This document shows positions 47,444-55,174 of a DNA stretch of 64,000 bases, one piece after another. Position 1 is the stretch's first letter; each line of letters starts with the position of its first letter. Position numbers and translations under genes: made by a program. The notes under the pieces were generated by a model. It saw only the letters and a program-made list of their open reading frames with translations, made no database searches and was not told the DNA's origin. Source of the stretch: Hymenobacter sp. HSC-4F20 (lineage in GTDB: Bacteria > Bacteroidota > Bacteroidia > Cytophagales > Hymenobacteraceae); assembly GCF_019599275.1 (NCBI RefSeq), contig NZ_JAHZTD010000006.1:1-64000 (forward strand), read 5' to 3'.

Positions 47444-48574
47444 TTAGAGCAACAGGGTTTTGCTCCAGGCAGAGGGAGTTTGCAACAGGTAGTCAAGCAA
47501 GACCAGGGCCGAGCCAATCAGGCCACGGAACAGGTCCAGGGCTTTTGCCTGATAATATTCTGCTTCTATTTCCTGCTTCAGGAGCTTTACGGTACGTTTA
47601 ATCCAATACGCGTAGCCTTCCTGGTAAGCGGGCTGCTGGCTCATGGTGTACAGGCTACGGTAGGTTTGCGCAACTCCCGCAGCTCCGGCATAAAAACAAG
47701 CGCGGCGAACCGCAGTGGTCTTCTTGGTTTTACGCAACAATGTATTCAGTCCTACCAGGTTAGCTACCTGTTCGAATTTAGCATCCTGAAATATGTTGCA
47801 AGCCTTATACAAGAAGAGTGACTTGTTTAAGTCCCCGTCACTCCACGTCATTCTTCTTCCAAAAACACATTCACCAGTATTGGCCTGTATTACCTCAGGA
47901 AACAAGGAAAATCTCTCTGCGAAAAAGTCTATTTCCTGTCGGCAAGAAATCATGTGGGCTAGTCTGCAGTAAATAATTGCCTTTATATCATTTACGTATA
48001 AGCCTTTTTCGCAGAGCTTCAGTAGCACAAACAGTACTCCCGTAATTCCATTTATCATGCCCAGCCCTACCTCCGCGCCCTTCGTTGCCTGGTGCGGATA
48101 CTGGTGTGCAAACCGCTCCAGCACCAAGGGAATGTGCCGCCACAAGCATTTCTCCACCTCAGGATTAGGTAGGCGCTCTACGAAGTAGTGAACAATACCG
48201 ATTACTCCCTGGAACGGGTTTAGGCTAATAGCTTCGCCTGATAGCGCAATCTGGCTGGCCAGAAAGGTATCCAGCTGATAGATTTTACCTGTCACCTCAG
48301 CGTTCAGCAGCTTATCGTGCAGCAAGTCATTCACGATAAGGAATCCATGAAGGCTTGTTAGCTCCGTAAAGCCAGTTAAAATCTCATCTATTACTTCACT
48401 TAACAGCTGATTTATCTGCCGCGCATCAGAAGCCTCGCCGTACAGCTTGTAGCGCAGGTAATAATATACTATCAAACCCTGCTTTTGCTCACTACATACG
48501 TCTTCAGACCGCTCGTTCTGAACGATTGTGTGTATTTTCTCCAAGCAGCTGTTAATATCCTCTAATTTCGGCAT
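47444..48574 (-). CDS. LanC-like cyclase with missing zinc ligands
   Basis: 376 residues, the length of a LanC cyclase, with the repeated alpha-toroid pattern (FQGVIGIVHYF 121-131, VGLGMINGITGVLFVL 169-184, GAAGVAQTYRSLY 297-309, FRGLIGSALVLLDYLL 349-364). Aligned to NisC, the first zinc Cys (usually WCYG) is Ser245 in TWSDGD; the second Cys and the His (usually CHG) are Tyr295 and Ala296 in ACFYAGAAG, with a displaced Cys293. The catalytic His of the AHGIPG-type motif is Asn175. It follows the precursor gene on the same strand after a terminator. Thioether formation is unlikely; a scaffold or binding role fits better. Confidence 0.8.
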   Translation of the reverse strand: MPKLEDINSCLEKIHTIVQNERSEDVCSEQKQGLIVYYYLRYKLYGEASDARQINQLLSEVIDEILTGFTELTSLHGFLIVNDLLHDKLLNAEVTGKIYQLDTFLASQIALSGEAISLNPFQGVIGIVHYFVERLPNPEVEKCLWRHIPLVLERFAHQYPHQATKGAEVGLGMINGITGVLFVLLKLCEKGLYVNDIKAIIYCRLAHMISCRQEIDFFAERFSLFPEVIQANTGECVFGRRMTWSDGDLNKSLFLYKACNIFQDAKFEQVANLVGLNTLLRKTKKTTAVRRACFYAGAAGVAQTYRSLYTMSQQPAYQEGYAYWIKRTVKLLKQEIEAEYYQAKALDLFRGLIGSALVLLDYLLQTPSAWSKTLLL

Positions 48575-48688
48575 GACTAATAGTGTACGTATTCAGCAAG
48601 AGTAGCAGAGCCAGAGTAGTATAGTAGAGGCTTCCAGAAGTAGGTAAAAGCTTCAAAAAATAACAGAAGATAAGTACAGGGCACGCAA

Positions 48689-48724
48689 AAAGGGCACCAT
48701 AGGCTTGCTGCTTCGGTGCCCTTT
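48689..48724 (-). terminator. Intrinsic terminator after the precursor peptide gene
   Basis: On the minus strand AAAGGGCACC (48724-48715), a 16-base loop and GGTGCCC followed by a run of five T residues (48691-48687 complement). It lies 51 bases past the precursor stop and before the LanC-like gene. A partial terminator at this point is common in RiPP operons and makes precursor more abundant than the enzyme. Confidence 0.8.
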
Positions 48725-48775
48725 AAGCTTGCTGCGTAGAAATAGTAGTGGTATTTATTTTAACACATATATTAC

Positions 48776-48922
48776 TTAAAAAGCCAGTGATGAAACGGTT
48801 GTAAAATATGCAGGCGTTGGCTTAGCTTTTGCCAGCGTGCTATGCTTGGCGCTGGCAGGGCTCAGCTTGCTGATGGTGGTTTTGCGGAGGCTAAGGGCAG
48901 TTGGTTTTGAAGATGCTTTCAT
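48776..48922 (-). CDS. Cysteine-free LanB-type precursor peptide (RiPP)
   Basis: A 48-codon gene, ATG at 48920-48922, stop TAA at 48776-48778. The leader (residues 1-20) holds LSLRKTTISKL at 10-20, the motif seen near the N-terminus of Bacteroidota class I lanthipeptide precursors. The rest (21-48) is rich in Ser, Thr, Ala and Lys and ends in TTVSSLAF. There are nine Ser and seven Thr in all and no Cys, so no (methyl)lanthionine can form within it. There is no obvious GG cleavage site. Support comes from its position between a two-component system and the LanC-like gene, the terminator directly downstream and the leader motif. A CATCTTTG element (49003-48996 complement) is a possible -7. Confidence 0.78.
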   Translation of the reverse strand: MKASSKPTALSLRKTTISKLSPASAKHSTLAKAKPTPAYFTTVSSLAF

Positions 48923-49675
48923 GATTGGTTGGGGTAATAAAGGAACAGGTTTCGAAGTGCAGTAGCCGTTAGCTGTGCTACCGTTGTTGATGATCCAAAG
49001 ATGGATGGTTGAAAGAACTTGTTGTTTTTTATTACACCAACCCGGCTACCCTCTGTACTAACCCGGGTTATCGTGGTATTTACCGGCTCGCGAAAAGCAC
49101 GGCGCTGGTGGGCTCCTACCCTAGCCAGCCTGGTGGTGATTTCTTGACCTGGTTCCTGACACCGGGCCACTTGCCTTTGTACAGCAGACTGTTACCTCAA
49201 TACTGGGCTTGAGCGCACGGGAAGCCTGCTGCGAGACCAACTCGCGCAGCGCGCCAGAAATCCGTCGCTACGCGGGGGCTACTTGCTACGGCTGGTGCTG
49301 ATCAGCACGTTTCGCACACACCCGTAAGCCTCACCAGTGGGTAGTGCCGTCTAGAAAAGAGCCGCGTAATGGCATCCGCAGGTACTACTCCCCGAACTGG
49401 CCCCCAGCCGGATAACAACACCTCTTCTTTTCACTGGGCTGCTACCCTCTATTCACCAGACGCTGCTGCTGGCATCAAGCGCCCGCACCTTTCCCGACAA
49501 GGCAGCTACGCAAGCAGAGCTCTGTTTTCCATACAAAGTAGATCCTTCAGCAAGCTGCTCTGTCAGTAGCACTAGCAAGGGAAACACAATAATCCGGTCA
49601 AACATATTCTACTATCTTTAAGCAGCAACAGGCGCGTACCTAAACTACAAGCCGTACCAGGAAATTTACAAAATA
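48923..49675. other. Divergent intergenic region between precursor gene and sensor kinase
   Basis: About 750 bases. The precursor promoter should be in 48930-49050. TATCTTTA (49613-49620) is one base off the -7 consensus for the kinase gene. Open frames (48919-49170 minus, 49009-49212 and 49369-49569 plus) have no features and are not called. No second precursor-like peptide was found. Confidence 0.5.
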
Positions 49676-50737
49676 ATGTTTTTCTATTCACAGAGATTCC
49701 GCCAAACGTGCATTCACGTTACGCTTTGGGTATTTTACATTCTTTATGAATCTTCTGTGCTCCTAATTGTAGATGAAACCACTATAAATATCTGGGAAAC
49801 CTGTTTGAACTTTGTTCTTTACGCTTGCATATTCTACGCAAACAGCTTATTTATTCTTCCATCTTACTTGGTAAAGCGAAGGTATTTCCACCTGATAGTT
49901 TCTATTATTATATTATTCTTAATATTTATTGCTTTGCGTTATTTCGTTGTATCATACCTATTAGCTTTATTACCTTCTAAAATGCAATATCCGTTTACAA
50001 ATAACAGATTGTTTTTAGCTCAGTCAATCTGGCGAGGCGGGTATTTTTTTCTCCTAAGCTTAGGATACTTTTTTGCCGTCCATTCTATCTCTACCGAGCG
50101 GCAAAGAAGAAAATTGGCAGAAATACGCATAGAAAAAGAGCAGCTCTTACGCGAAACTGAAACAACGTTGAAAGAGCTAGAAATTAACAATCTCAGGAAT
50201 CAGATAAATCCTCATTTTTTATACAACTCATTAAACATATTGTATTCGCAAGTGTATCCTGTTTCAAAGAAAGCAGCTCACGGCATCTTGCTACTATCCG
50301 ATATTATGCGCTACGCGCTTAGAGATGATGCGTCAGGAAAGGTAATGTTAGAAGAAGAGGTTCAGCATTTGAAGAACTATATAGAAATGAACCAATTAAG
50401 ATTTAACAACTCATGGCAGATTAAATTAGAAATAACGGGCAACTTAGGATTTAGAATGATTATTCCTCTGCTGTTAATCACCTTTGTTGAGAACAGTTTC
50501 AAACATGGCGATTTATTAGATCCTGAGCACCCACTTATTATTCGTATAACCGTTGAAAATGATAATCTCACGTTCTTTAGTCGCAATAAAAAGCGCAATG
50601 GCAAAAAGGAGAAATCAACCAGCCTAGGCTTAGAAAACACGAAGAAGAGGCTAGCTATAAAGTACCCGAATGCTCATACCCTTGAGCTGAAAGACGAACT
50701 AGACTTTTACACCTGTGTACTCCATTTAAAACTGTAA
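49676..50737 (+). CDS. LytS-family membrane sensor histidine kinase
   Basis: 353 residues. Four hydrophobic segments (about 13-31, 40-64, 71-98 and 118-136) are followed by a coiled linker and the His_kinase signature NQINPHFLYNSLNILY, with His180 as phosphorylation site. The ATPase end has LLLITFVENSFKHGD and SLGLENTKKRL. The coding sequence is clearly AT-rich: bases 49861-49920 have 17 G+C of 60, against 39 of 60 in a sample of NRPS-B (58261-58320). It probably forms a pair with the next gene and may sense cell density or an envelope signal to control the cluster. Confidence 0.92.
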   Translation: MFFYSQRFRQTCIHVTLWVFYILYESSVLLIVDETTINIWETCLNFVLYACIFYANSLFILPSYLVKRRYFHLIVSIIILFLIFIALRYFVVSYLLALLPSKMQYPFTNNRLFLAQSIWRGGYFFLLSLGYFFAVHSISTERQRRKLAEIRIEKEQLLRETETTLKELEINNLRNQINPHFLYNSLNILYSQVYPVSKKAAHGILLLSDIMRYALRDDASGKVMLEEEVQHLKNYIEMNQLRFNNSWQIKLEITGNLGFRMIIPLLLITFVENSFKHGDLLDPEHPLIIRITVENDNLTFFSRNKKRNGKKEKSTSLGLENTKKRLAIKYPNAHTLELKDELDFYTCVLHLKL

Positions 50738-50741
50738 TCTC

Positions 50742-51473
50742 ATGCTCTCTTGCTTTGTAATAGACGATGAACAAGGTGCAATTGATCTATTGATCAATTA
50801 CATAAAGAAAACTCCTTTCCTCAACCTGGTAGGTAGTACCACTAACCCGCTGGAGGCGTTGCAGATTCTTCGCACTCAGAGCATCGATTTAATATTTCTA
50901 GATATCAACATGCCGCAGATATCCGGCATTGAGTTGATGCCTATCTTAAAAGACAAATGCCAGGTAGTATTAACAACAGCTTACAGCGAATACGCAGTAT
51001 ACGGTTTCGAGCATAATGCATTGGACTATTTGCTTAAGCCCATATCCTTCGAGCGTTTTCTCAAGGCGGCGCAAAAGGCGCTCAACAATACGCTTGTCAG
51101 CAATTCTGATTGGCAACAATCTGAAAAAGAAGATGATTTTCTGTTTGTGAAAACAGAAAACAAAGGCAAGATGATAAAAGTAAATTTTGACGACCTTATT
51201 TATATAGAAGGCTTAAAAAATTACGTATCACTTTATACAAAGGAGGAACGCATAATTACACTGCTAAATATAAAGGACTTGGAAGGCCGCTTACCAGCGA
51301 AACAATTTATTCGTGTACACAAGTCCTATATCGTTTCCATTAAGAATATCAAAGCTCTGGATAGCAACCAGATTCTTCTTAAGGATATGAAAGCGTATGT
51401 TCCTTTGGGAGACACATACCGCACTAATTTTTTTGATGTTTTAAACAAAAATATGATGGGGAGCAAAAGGTAA
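50742..51473 (+). CDS. LytTR-family response regulator
   Basis: 243 residues, four bases after the kinase stop. The receiver domain has the acidic pair DD at residues 8-9 and the phosphoacceptor Asp54 in LIFLDINMPQISG, with the conserved Lys in LLKPISFERFLKA. The C-terminal LytTR DNA-binding domain begins near residue 135 (KMIKVNFDDLIYIEGLKNYVSLYT) with FIRVHKSYIVSI. It shares the low GC of the kinase. Targets are not identifiable by eye; the nearby divergent precursor gene is the natural candidate. Confidence 0.95.
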   Translation: MLSCFVIDDEQGAIDLLINYIKKTPFLNLVGSTTNPLEALQILRTQSIDLIFLDINMPQISGIELMPILKDKCQVVLTTAYSEYAVYGFEHNALDYLLKPISFERFLKAAQKALNNTLVSNSDWQQSEKEDDFLFVKTENKGKMIKVNFDDLIYIEGLKNYVSLYTKEERIITLLNIKDLEGRLPAKQFIRVHKSYIVSIKNIKALDSNQILLKDMKAYVPLGDTYRTNFFDVLNKNMMGSKR

Positions 51474-51750
51474 TACCAGTGGCGCTTGCTGACCCAGGTG
51501 CCATATTCTGCTGTTTTACAATACCCTACGTAGCAGTGGGTCAACCTGTGGCGAGACAACTATAGGCAGTACCGGCACTGCCCCACGGCTGCCGCAGCCG
51601 CTCATACGCCATGCGCTTCATGCTCGCGGCTCGCGGCTATTATCATTCTGGCCAGGTGGTATCCTCTTGGCTTTACCGGTGCTGACACCTGGCTTTGTAA
51701 GCGCGCCGGGCTGGCCGCTTCGGCTGCCACAACCCCATTGCACAGTACTT

Positions 51751-51810
51751 ATACACCCCCGGTGCGGGGCACTCTTTTTTCAAGAAGAGGCCTCCGCACC
51801 GGGGGTGTAT
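51751..51810. terminator. Bidirectional terminator between the two-component genes and the NRPS-B operon
   Basis: Perfect 17-bp arms ATACACCCCCGGTGCGG (51751-51767) and its complement (51794-51810), followed on the plus strand by CTTTTTG. It separates the plus-strand regulator gene from the convergent phosphopantetheinyl transferase gene. The rest of 51474-51948 has no believable gene. Confidence 0.8.
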
Positions 51811-51948
51811 CTTTTTGTAATTCACTGGCCGGAAGCCAAGCTTGTGCTTCCGGCTACCCGGGCAACACGGTGCTTTTGCCACTGTTGGCCGCGTATGAGC
51901 TGTGCGGGCACTCCTGTACTGCCCCAGAGCCAGCGCCCGCCGGTGGTG

Positions 51949-52581
51949 CTACAGCTCCACTTTACAGATAACCGGCTCTATTTCTTCGGCATCTGCCGCC
52001 ACATGCACAATGTACTCATCCACCAGCTTGATTTTCTTTAAGTACCACGTGGCATTTTCTACTACGGCCCGATTGCCGCTGACCACTATTTCCTCCAGTG
52101 GAATGCTCAGGCCTCTGCCGTCGGCCTTAATAATGGATTCCTTTCTCGTCCAGTACTCATAGAACTCGTAGTATTTGTTGCTGGCGCGGGTAATCTTCTC
52201 CCACTCCTCGGGGAGCATATAGCAGGCGAAATCCTCAATCGGGATGGAATTTACCTGCTCAATATCAATGCCTACCTTGGCCGAATCGCTCAGAACGCAC
52301 GTGACGTAGCAGCCGGAGTGAGAGATGTTAAAGTCTATGCTTTTATCAATGTAAGGGCGGCTATAGGCGGTGTACTGCAGCTTTTCCAAATCAGGAGCAA
52401 TACCGAACTGCTCAAGCCCTTTCAGCAGCAGCAGCTTGCCGTACAGGCACGCCTGCACATCCTGCCACCGCTGAAACTTGAGAATCTTATTTCTGATGCT
52501 GGTTGGAAACACTGCTACATAGGTAGCAAGCTCCTGGGCCGTGAGTTTTCGCTCAAAGCATGAGTACAGTACCTTTATCAT
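51949..52581 (-). CDS. Sfp-type 4'-phosphopantetheinyl transferase
   Basis: 210 residues. The three family motifs are visible: FNISHSGCYVTCVL, KVGIDIEQV and YWTRKESIIKADGRG, the last two carrying the Mg-binding acidic residues. It converts the T domains of the NRPS proteins to their active holo form by adding the pantetheine arm to Ser567 and Ser1621 of NRPS-B and Ser994 and Ser2048 of NRPS-A. It is the last gene of the NRPS-B operon, 66 bases after the thioesterase. Confidence 0.95.
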   Translation of the reverse strand: MIKVLYSCFERKLTAQELATYVAVFPTSIRNKILKFQRWQDVQACLYGKLLLLKGLEQFGIAPDLEKLQYTAYSRPYIDKSIDFNISHSGCYVTCVLSDSAKVGIDIEQVNSIPIEDFACYMLPEEWEKITRASNKYYEFYEYWTRKESIIKADGRGLSIPLEEIVVSGNRAVVENATWYLKKIKLVDEYIVHVAADAEEIEPVICKVEL

Positions 52582-52647
52582 GATCTGGGGGAGATGTAAT
52601 CCAACAAGTACAAAAGGAAGGGTGCCCTCACCGGACCGGGCCGCTGT

Positions 52648-53343
52648 TCACAGCATGGCCCCAGTTTCAATCAGCGAGGCCACGGTCTGGGCATTATTGA
52701 AAATGAAGAAGTGGTTGCCCGGCAGCGCCCGGTGGCTGATGGGCAACAGGGACTCTTCCTGCCACTTCTCAATTACTGCCACGTCCAGGCCCTCACTGTC
52801 GCCGTACAGCACCTGAATGGGAATGGGCAGCGGGGTAGAGGCCTCGTAGCAAAACGTTTCTACGGCCTGAAAATCAGCGCGTAGAATCGGCTCAAAGTAT
52901 TCCCGGAAATCACGGGACTCGCTTAGCTCCTGCGGCGTACCGCCAATGCTGAACACCTCATCCCAGAAGGTTTCTTTGCTTACCGTATGTAGGATGACGT
53001 TTCTGGTGTGCCGGGCCGCGGGGCCGGCCTTGCCGGATACAATCAGGCGCTTGGGCAGGGCTTCTCCTTGCGCGTGCAGCTGGCGGCACAGCAGCAGTCC
53101 TACCAGGGCACCCATGCTGTGTCCGTAGAGGATGTAGTCGTCATCGGCACTGATTTTTTGTAGTAAAACCGGGAATAGGTCGTCTACTACGGCCTGCATA
53201 CTCGTGAGCAAGGGGGCCCCCGCCCGGTACCCGCGGCCGCTGTACTCCAGCACTTCCACAGGGTACGGCTGGGTGAAGTATTGCTTCAGCGACTGGTAAG
53301 AAATGCTGGAGCCGCCGGCAAACGGCAGCGCTATAATTTTCAT
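52648..53343 (-). CDS. Type II thioesterase (NRPS editing)
   Basis: 231 residues, alpha/beta-hydrolase fold. The N-terminal PFAGGSSISY loop gives the oxyanion region, the nucleophile Ser76 is in YGHSMGAL, an Asp in LYGDSEGLD is near residue 185 and His in LPGNHFFIF near 215 completes the triad. Stand-alone enzymes of this type clear mis-primed carriers. Because none of the visible synthetases has a terminal thioesterase domain, a role in product release cannot be excluded. Confidence 0.93.
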   Translation of the reverse strand: MKIIALPFAGGSSISYQSLKQYFTQPYPVEVLEYSGRGYRAGAPLLTSMQAVVDDLFPVLLQKISADDDYILYGHSMGALVGLLLCRQLHAQGEALPKRLIVSGKAGPAARHTRNVILHTVSKETFWDEVFSIGGTPQELSESRDFREYFEPILRADFQAVETFCYEASTPLPIPIQVLYGDSEGLDVAVIEKWQEESLLPISHRALPGNHFFIFNNAQTVASLIETGAML

Positions 53344-53444
53344 ATCCGTAAGGTTTAATCAGGGTTTGTCGTTGCCTCGCCGGGCAAAGGCGAGGGTAGC
53401 GGGCACCGCTCCCGGCTCTAACCGCGCGGGGGCTGGTGCTCGTG

Positions 53445-53482
53445 CCTTGCACCACCTGCCAGCGGGGGCAGGCGGCGCAAGG
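53445..53482 (-). promoter_or_regulatory. Nested hairpin in the operon gap between exporter and thioesterase genes
   Basis: Outer arms CCTTGC (53445-53450) and GCAAGG (53477-53482), inner arms CCTGCC (53455-53460) and GGCAGG (53467-53472). The 152-base gap is the longest inside this operon. There is no U-tract, so it may be a processing or stabilising structure that sets different levels of the flanking genes. Confidence 0.4.
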
Positions 53483-53495
53483 GCTTAAGCACCCC

Positions 53496-55127
53496 TTACA
53501 CGTACGCCGCGTTCAGGGCTTCCACTTTGGTTACACTCTCGAGCTTGCCGTAATTCATCTTATAGAGCTTGTCGGCGCACGGGTAGTAGTTGTCGTCGTG
53601 CGTAATGGCTACCACCGAGAAGCCTTCCTCCTTCAGATAGTCCAGAATCTCGGTGTAGAACTTCTTACGGAAGTACGGGTCCTGGTCGGCGGCAAACTCG
53701 TCCAGAATCAGGATGGGCTTGCGCTCCAGCATAGCGCACACCAGGGCCAGGCGCTTCTTCTGCCCCGTCGACAAATTAATGGTAGTGAGCTTGTTATTCT
53801 TTATTTCTACCTTCTTGTCCAGCTCAAATACCCGCAGGTACTCCTGGGCTTTGGTTTCGTTTACGTGCTCCACTCCGTAGAATTCCTCAAACAGGTGGAA
53901 GTCGCTGAACACGGGGGCAAACAAGGCCCGGTACGCCGTAAAGTTCTTTTCCTCCAGGGCCTCGTCGTTGATATAGACCTGGCCGGTTTCGCGCACAAAC
54001 AGGCCGATCAGCACGTTGATAAACGTGGTTTTGCCGCTGCCATTGCCGCCGTACACGAATGCTACCTCGCCCCGGCGCAGGGAAAAATCGTTGGGTCCGA
54101 CGCTGAAATGGGTGTCTTCCTCGCTAGTGTACTGGTAGGACACATCGTAGAGCTTCAGGCTATCGAACTGCTGGAGCGCGGCAACCGGCTCGCCTTCCAC
54201 GTCTTTTTCCTGCAACGACTCTTTCAGGGAGCTGAGCCGGTTCAGGGATACGTGGGCCTGCGCCAGGCCGGGCACCATCAGCACCACCGACTCAATAGGC
54301 CCCCAGATGTACATCAGCACAAAAATGAAGTTGATGATCACCGGGCCGCTGATGGAAAGCCAGTCGCCGAGAAACAGCAGCAGCGCACCGATGAACACGT
54401 AGAAGGCCAGTTGCCCGATGACACGGTTGTTGAGGTGGTAGACCAGCGCCTTTTTGTTGTAGGCTGAGGCCGTATCCACGGCCGGGTACATGTGCCGGGT
54501 TACAATGTCGGTACCTTTGGCGCGGGCAATCTTGATTTCCTTGAAGCCCACCAGAATCTCGTTCAGGTGGCGTACGAAGCTGTCCTCACTGGCCATGGCC
54601 TTGTCGAACAGGGCCAGGGCTTTCTTCTCGCTTACCGTGTAAATCAGCACTGTGAAGGCCATCAGCAGGCAGGTGCAGAGCAGCAGCTTCCAGGAGAGAA
54701 ATGCCATGTAGCCGCAGCAAAGCAGAATAATGATGAAGTTGGTCATCAGGTCAATCACGTTGACCGAGGCGTTGACCACGTTGTTCGTATCCCGGGTGAG
54801 GGCCGTATAAATGCGCTCCTTGTTTTTGATCAGCGGGTGGTAGGCCGAGGTCAGCACCATTTCTACTACCTCCAGGCGCACCTGCCGCAGGATTCTGAGC
54901 ATAAACGAAATCATGTTCTGAGAAACCAGCCAGCGGCTGACGAAGAACAGGGCCAGGCTACCGGCGAACAGGTAGAGGTACTCCCGGCTGGGGCTGATAA
55001 TCCCCTGGATGGAATTGCTGACTATTTTATTGATAATGAAGATAATGGCCGTGTTGCCGGCGGCCGCTAGTATGCCCAGCGCTACGAATAGCGCGTATTT
55101 TCCAAAATGACCTTTCAGTAGATTCAT
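53496..55127 (-). CDS. SyrD/PvdE-like cyclic peptide ABC exporter
   Basis: 543 residues, a half-size ABC transporter with membrane and ATPase parts fused. Six hydrophobic segments lie within residues 10-285. Walker A GGNGSGKT is at 360-367, the signature is LSTGQKKRLALV and Walker B is ILILDEFAADQDP. The shortened variable region and NDFSLRRGEVAFVYG strand are like the cyclic peptide transporter family (SyrD, PvdE). It probably moves the finished or acylated peptide to the periplasm. It starts 47 bases after NRPS-B. Confidence 0.93.
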   Translation of the reverse strand: MNLLKGHFGKYALFVALGILAAAGNTAIIFIINKIVSNSIQGIISPSREYLYLFAGSLALFFVSRWLVSQNMISFMLRILRQVRLEVVEMVLTSAYHPLIKNKERIYTALTRDTNNVVNASVNVIDLMTNFIIILLCCGYMAFLSWKLLLCTCLLMAFTVLIYTVSEKKALALFDKAMASEDSFVRHLNEILVGFKEIKIARAKGTDIVTRHMYPAVDTASAYNKKALVYHLNNRVIGQLAFYVFIGALLLFLGDWLSISGPVIINFIFVLMYIWGPIESVVLMVPGLAQAHVSLNRLSSLKESLQEKDVEGEPVAALQQFDSLKLYDVSYQYTSEEDTHFSVGPNDFSLRRGEVAFVYGGNGSGKTTFINVLIGLFVRETGQVYINDEALEEKNFTAYRALFAPVFSDFHLFEEFYGVEHVNETKAQEYLRVFELDKKVEIKNNKLTTINLSTGQKKRLALVCAMLERKPILILDEFAADQDPYFRKKFYTEILDYLKEEGFSVVAITHDDNYYPCADKLYKMNYGKLESVTKVEALNAAYV

Positions 55128-55174
55128 GTCGCGTCTGTGATAGAGAAGTAGCGTGAAGGATAGAGTCCGGCCGC

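Noticed and set aside
48919..49170. 83-codon minus-strand frame overlapping the precursor start
   Set aside because: Basic, no family or leader motif, and in a different frame from the well supported precursor gene.
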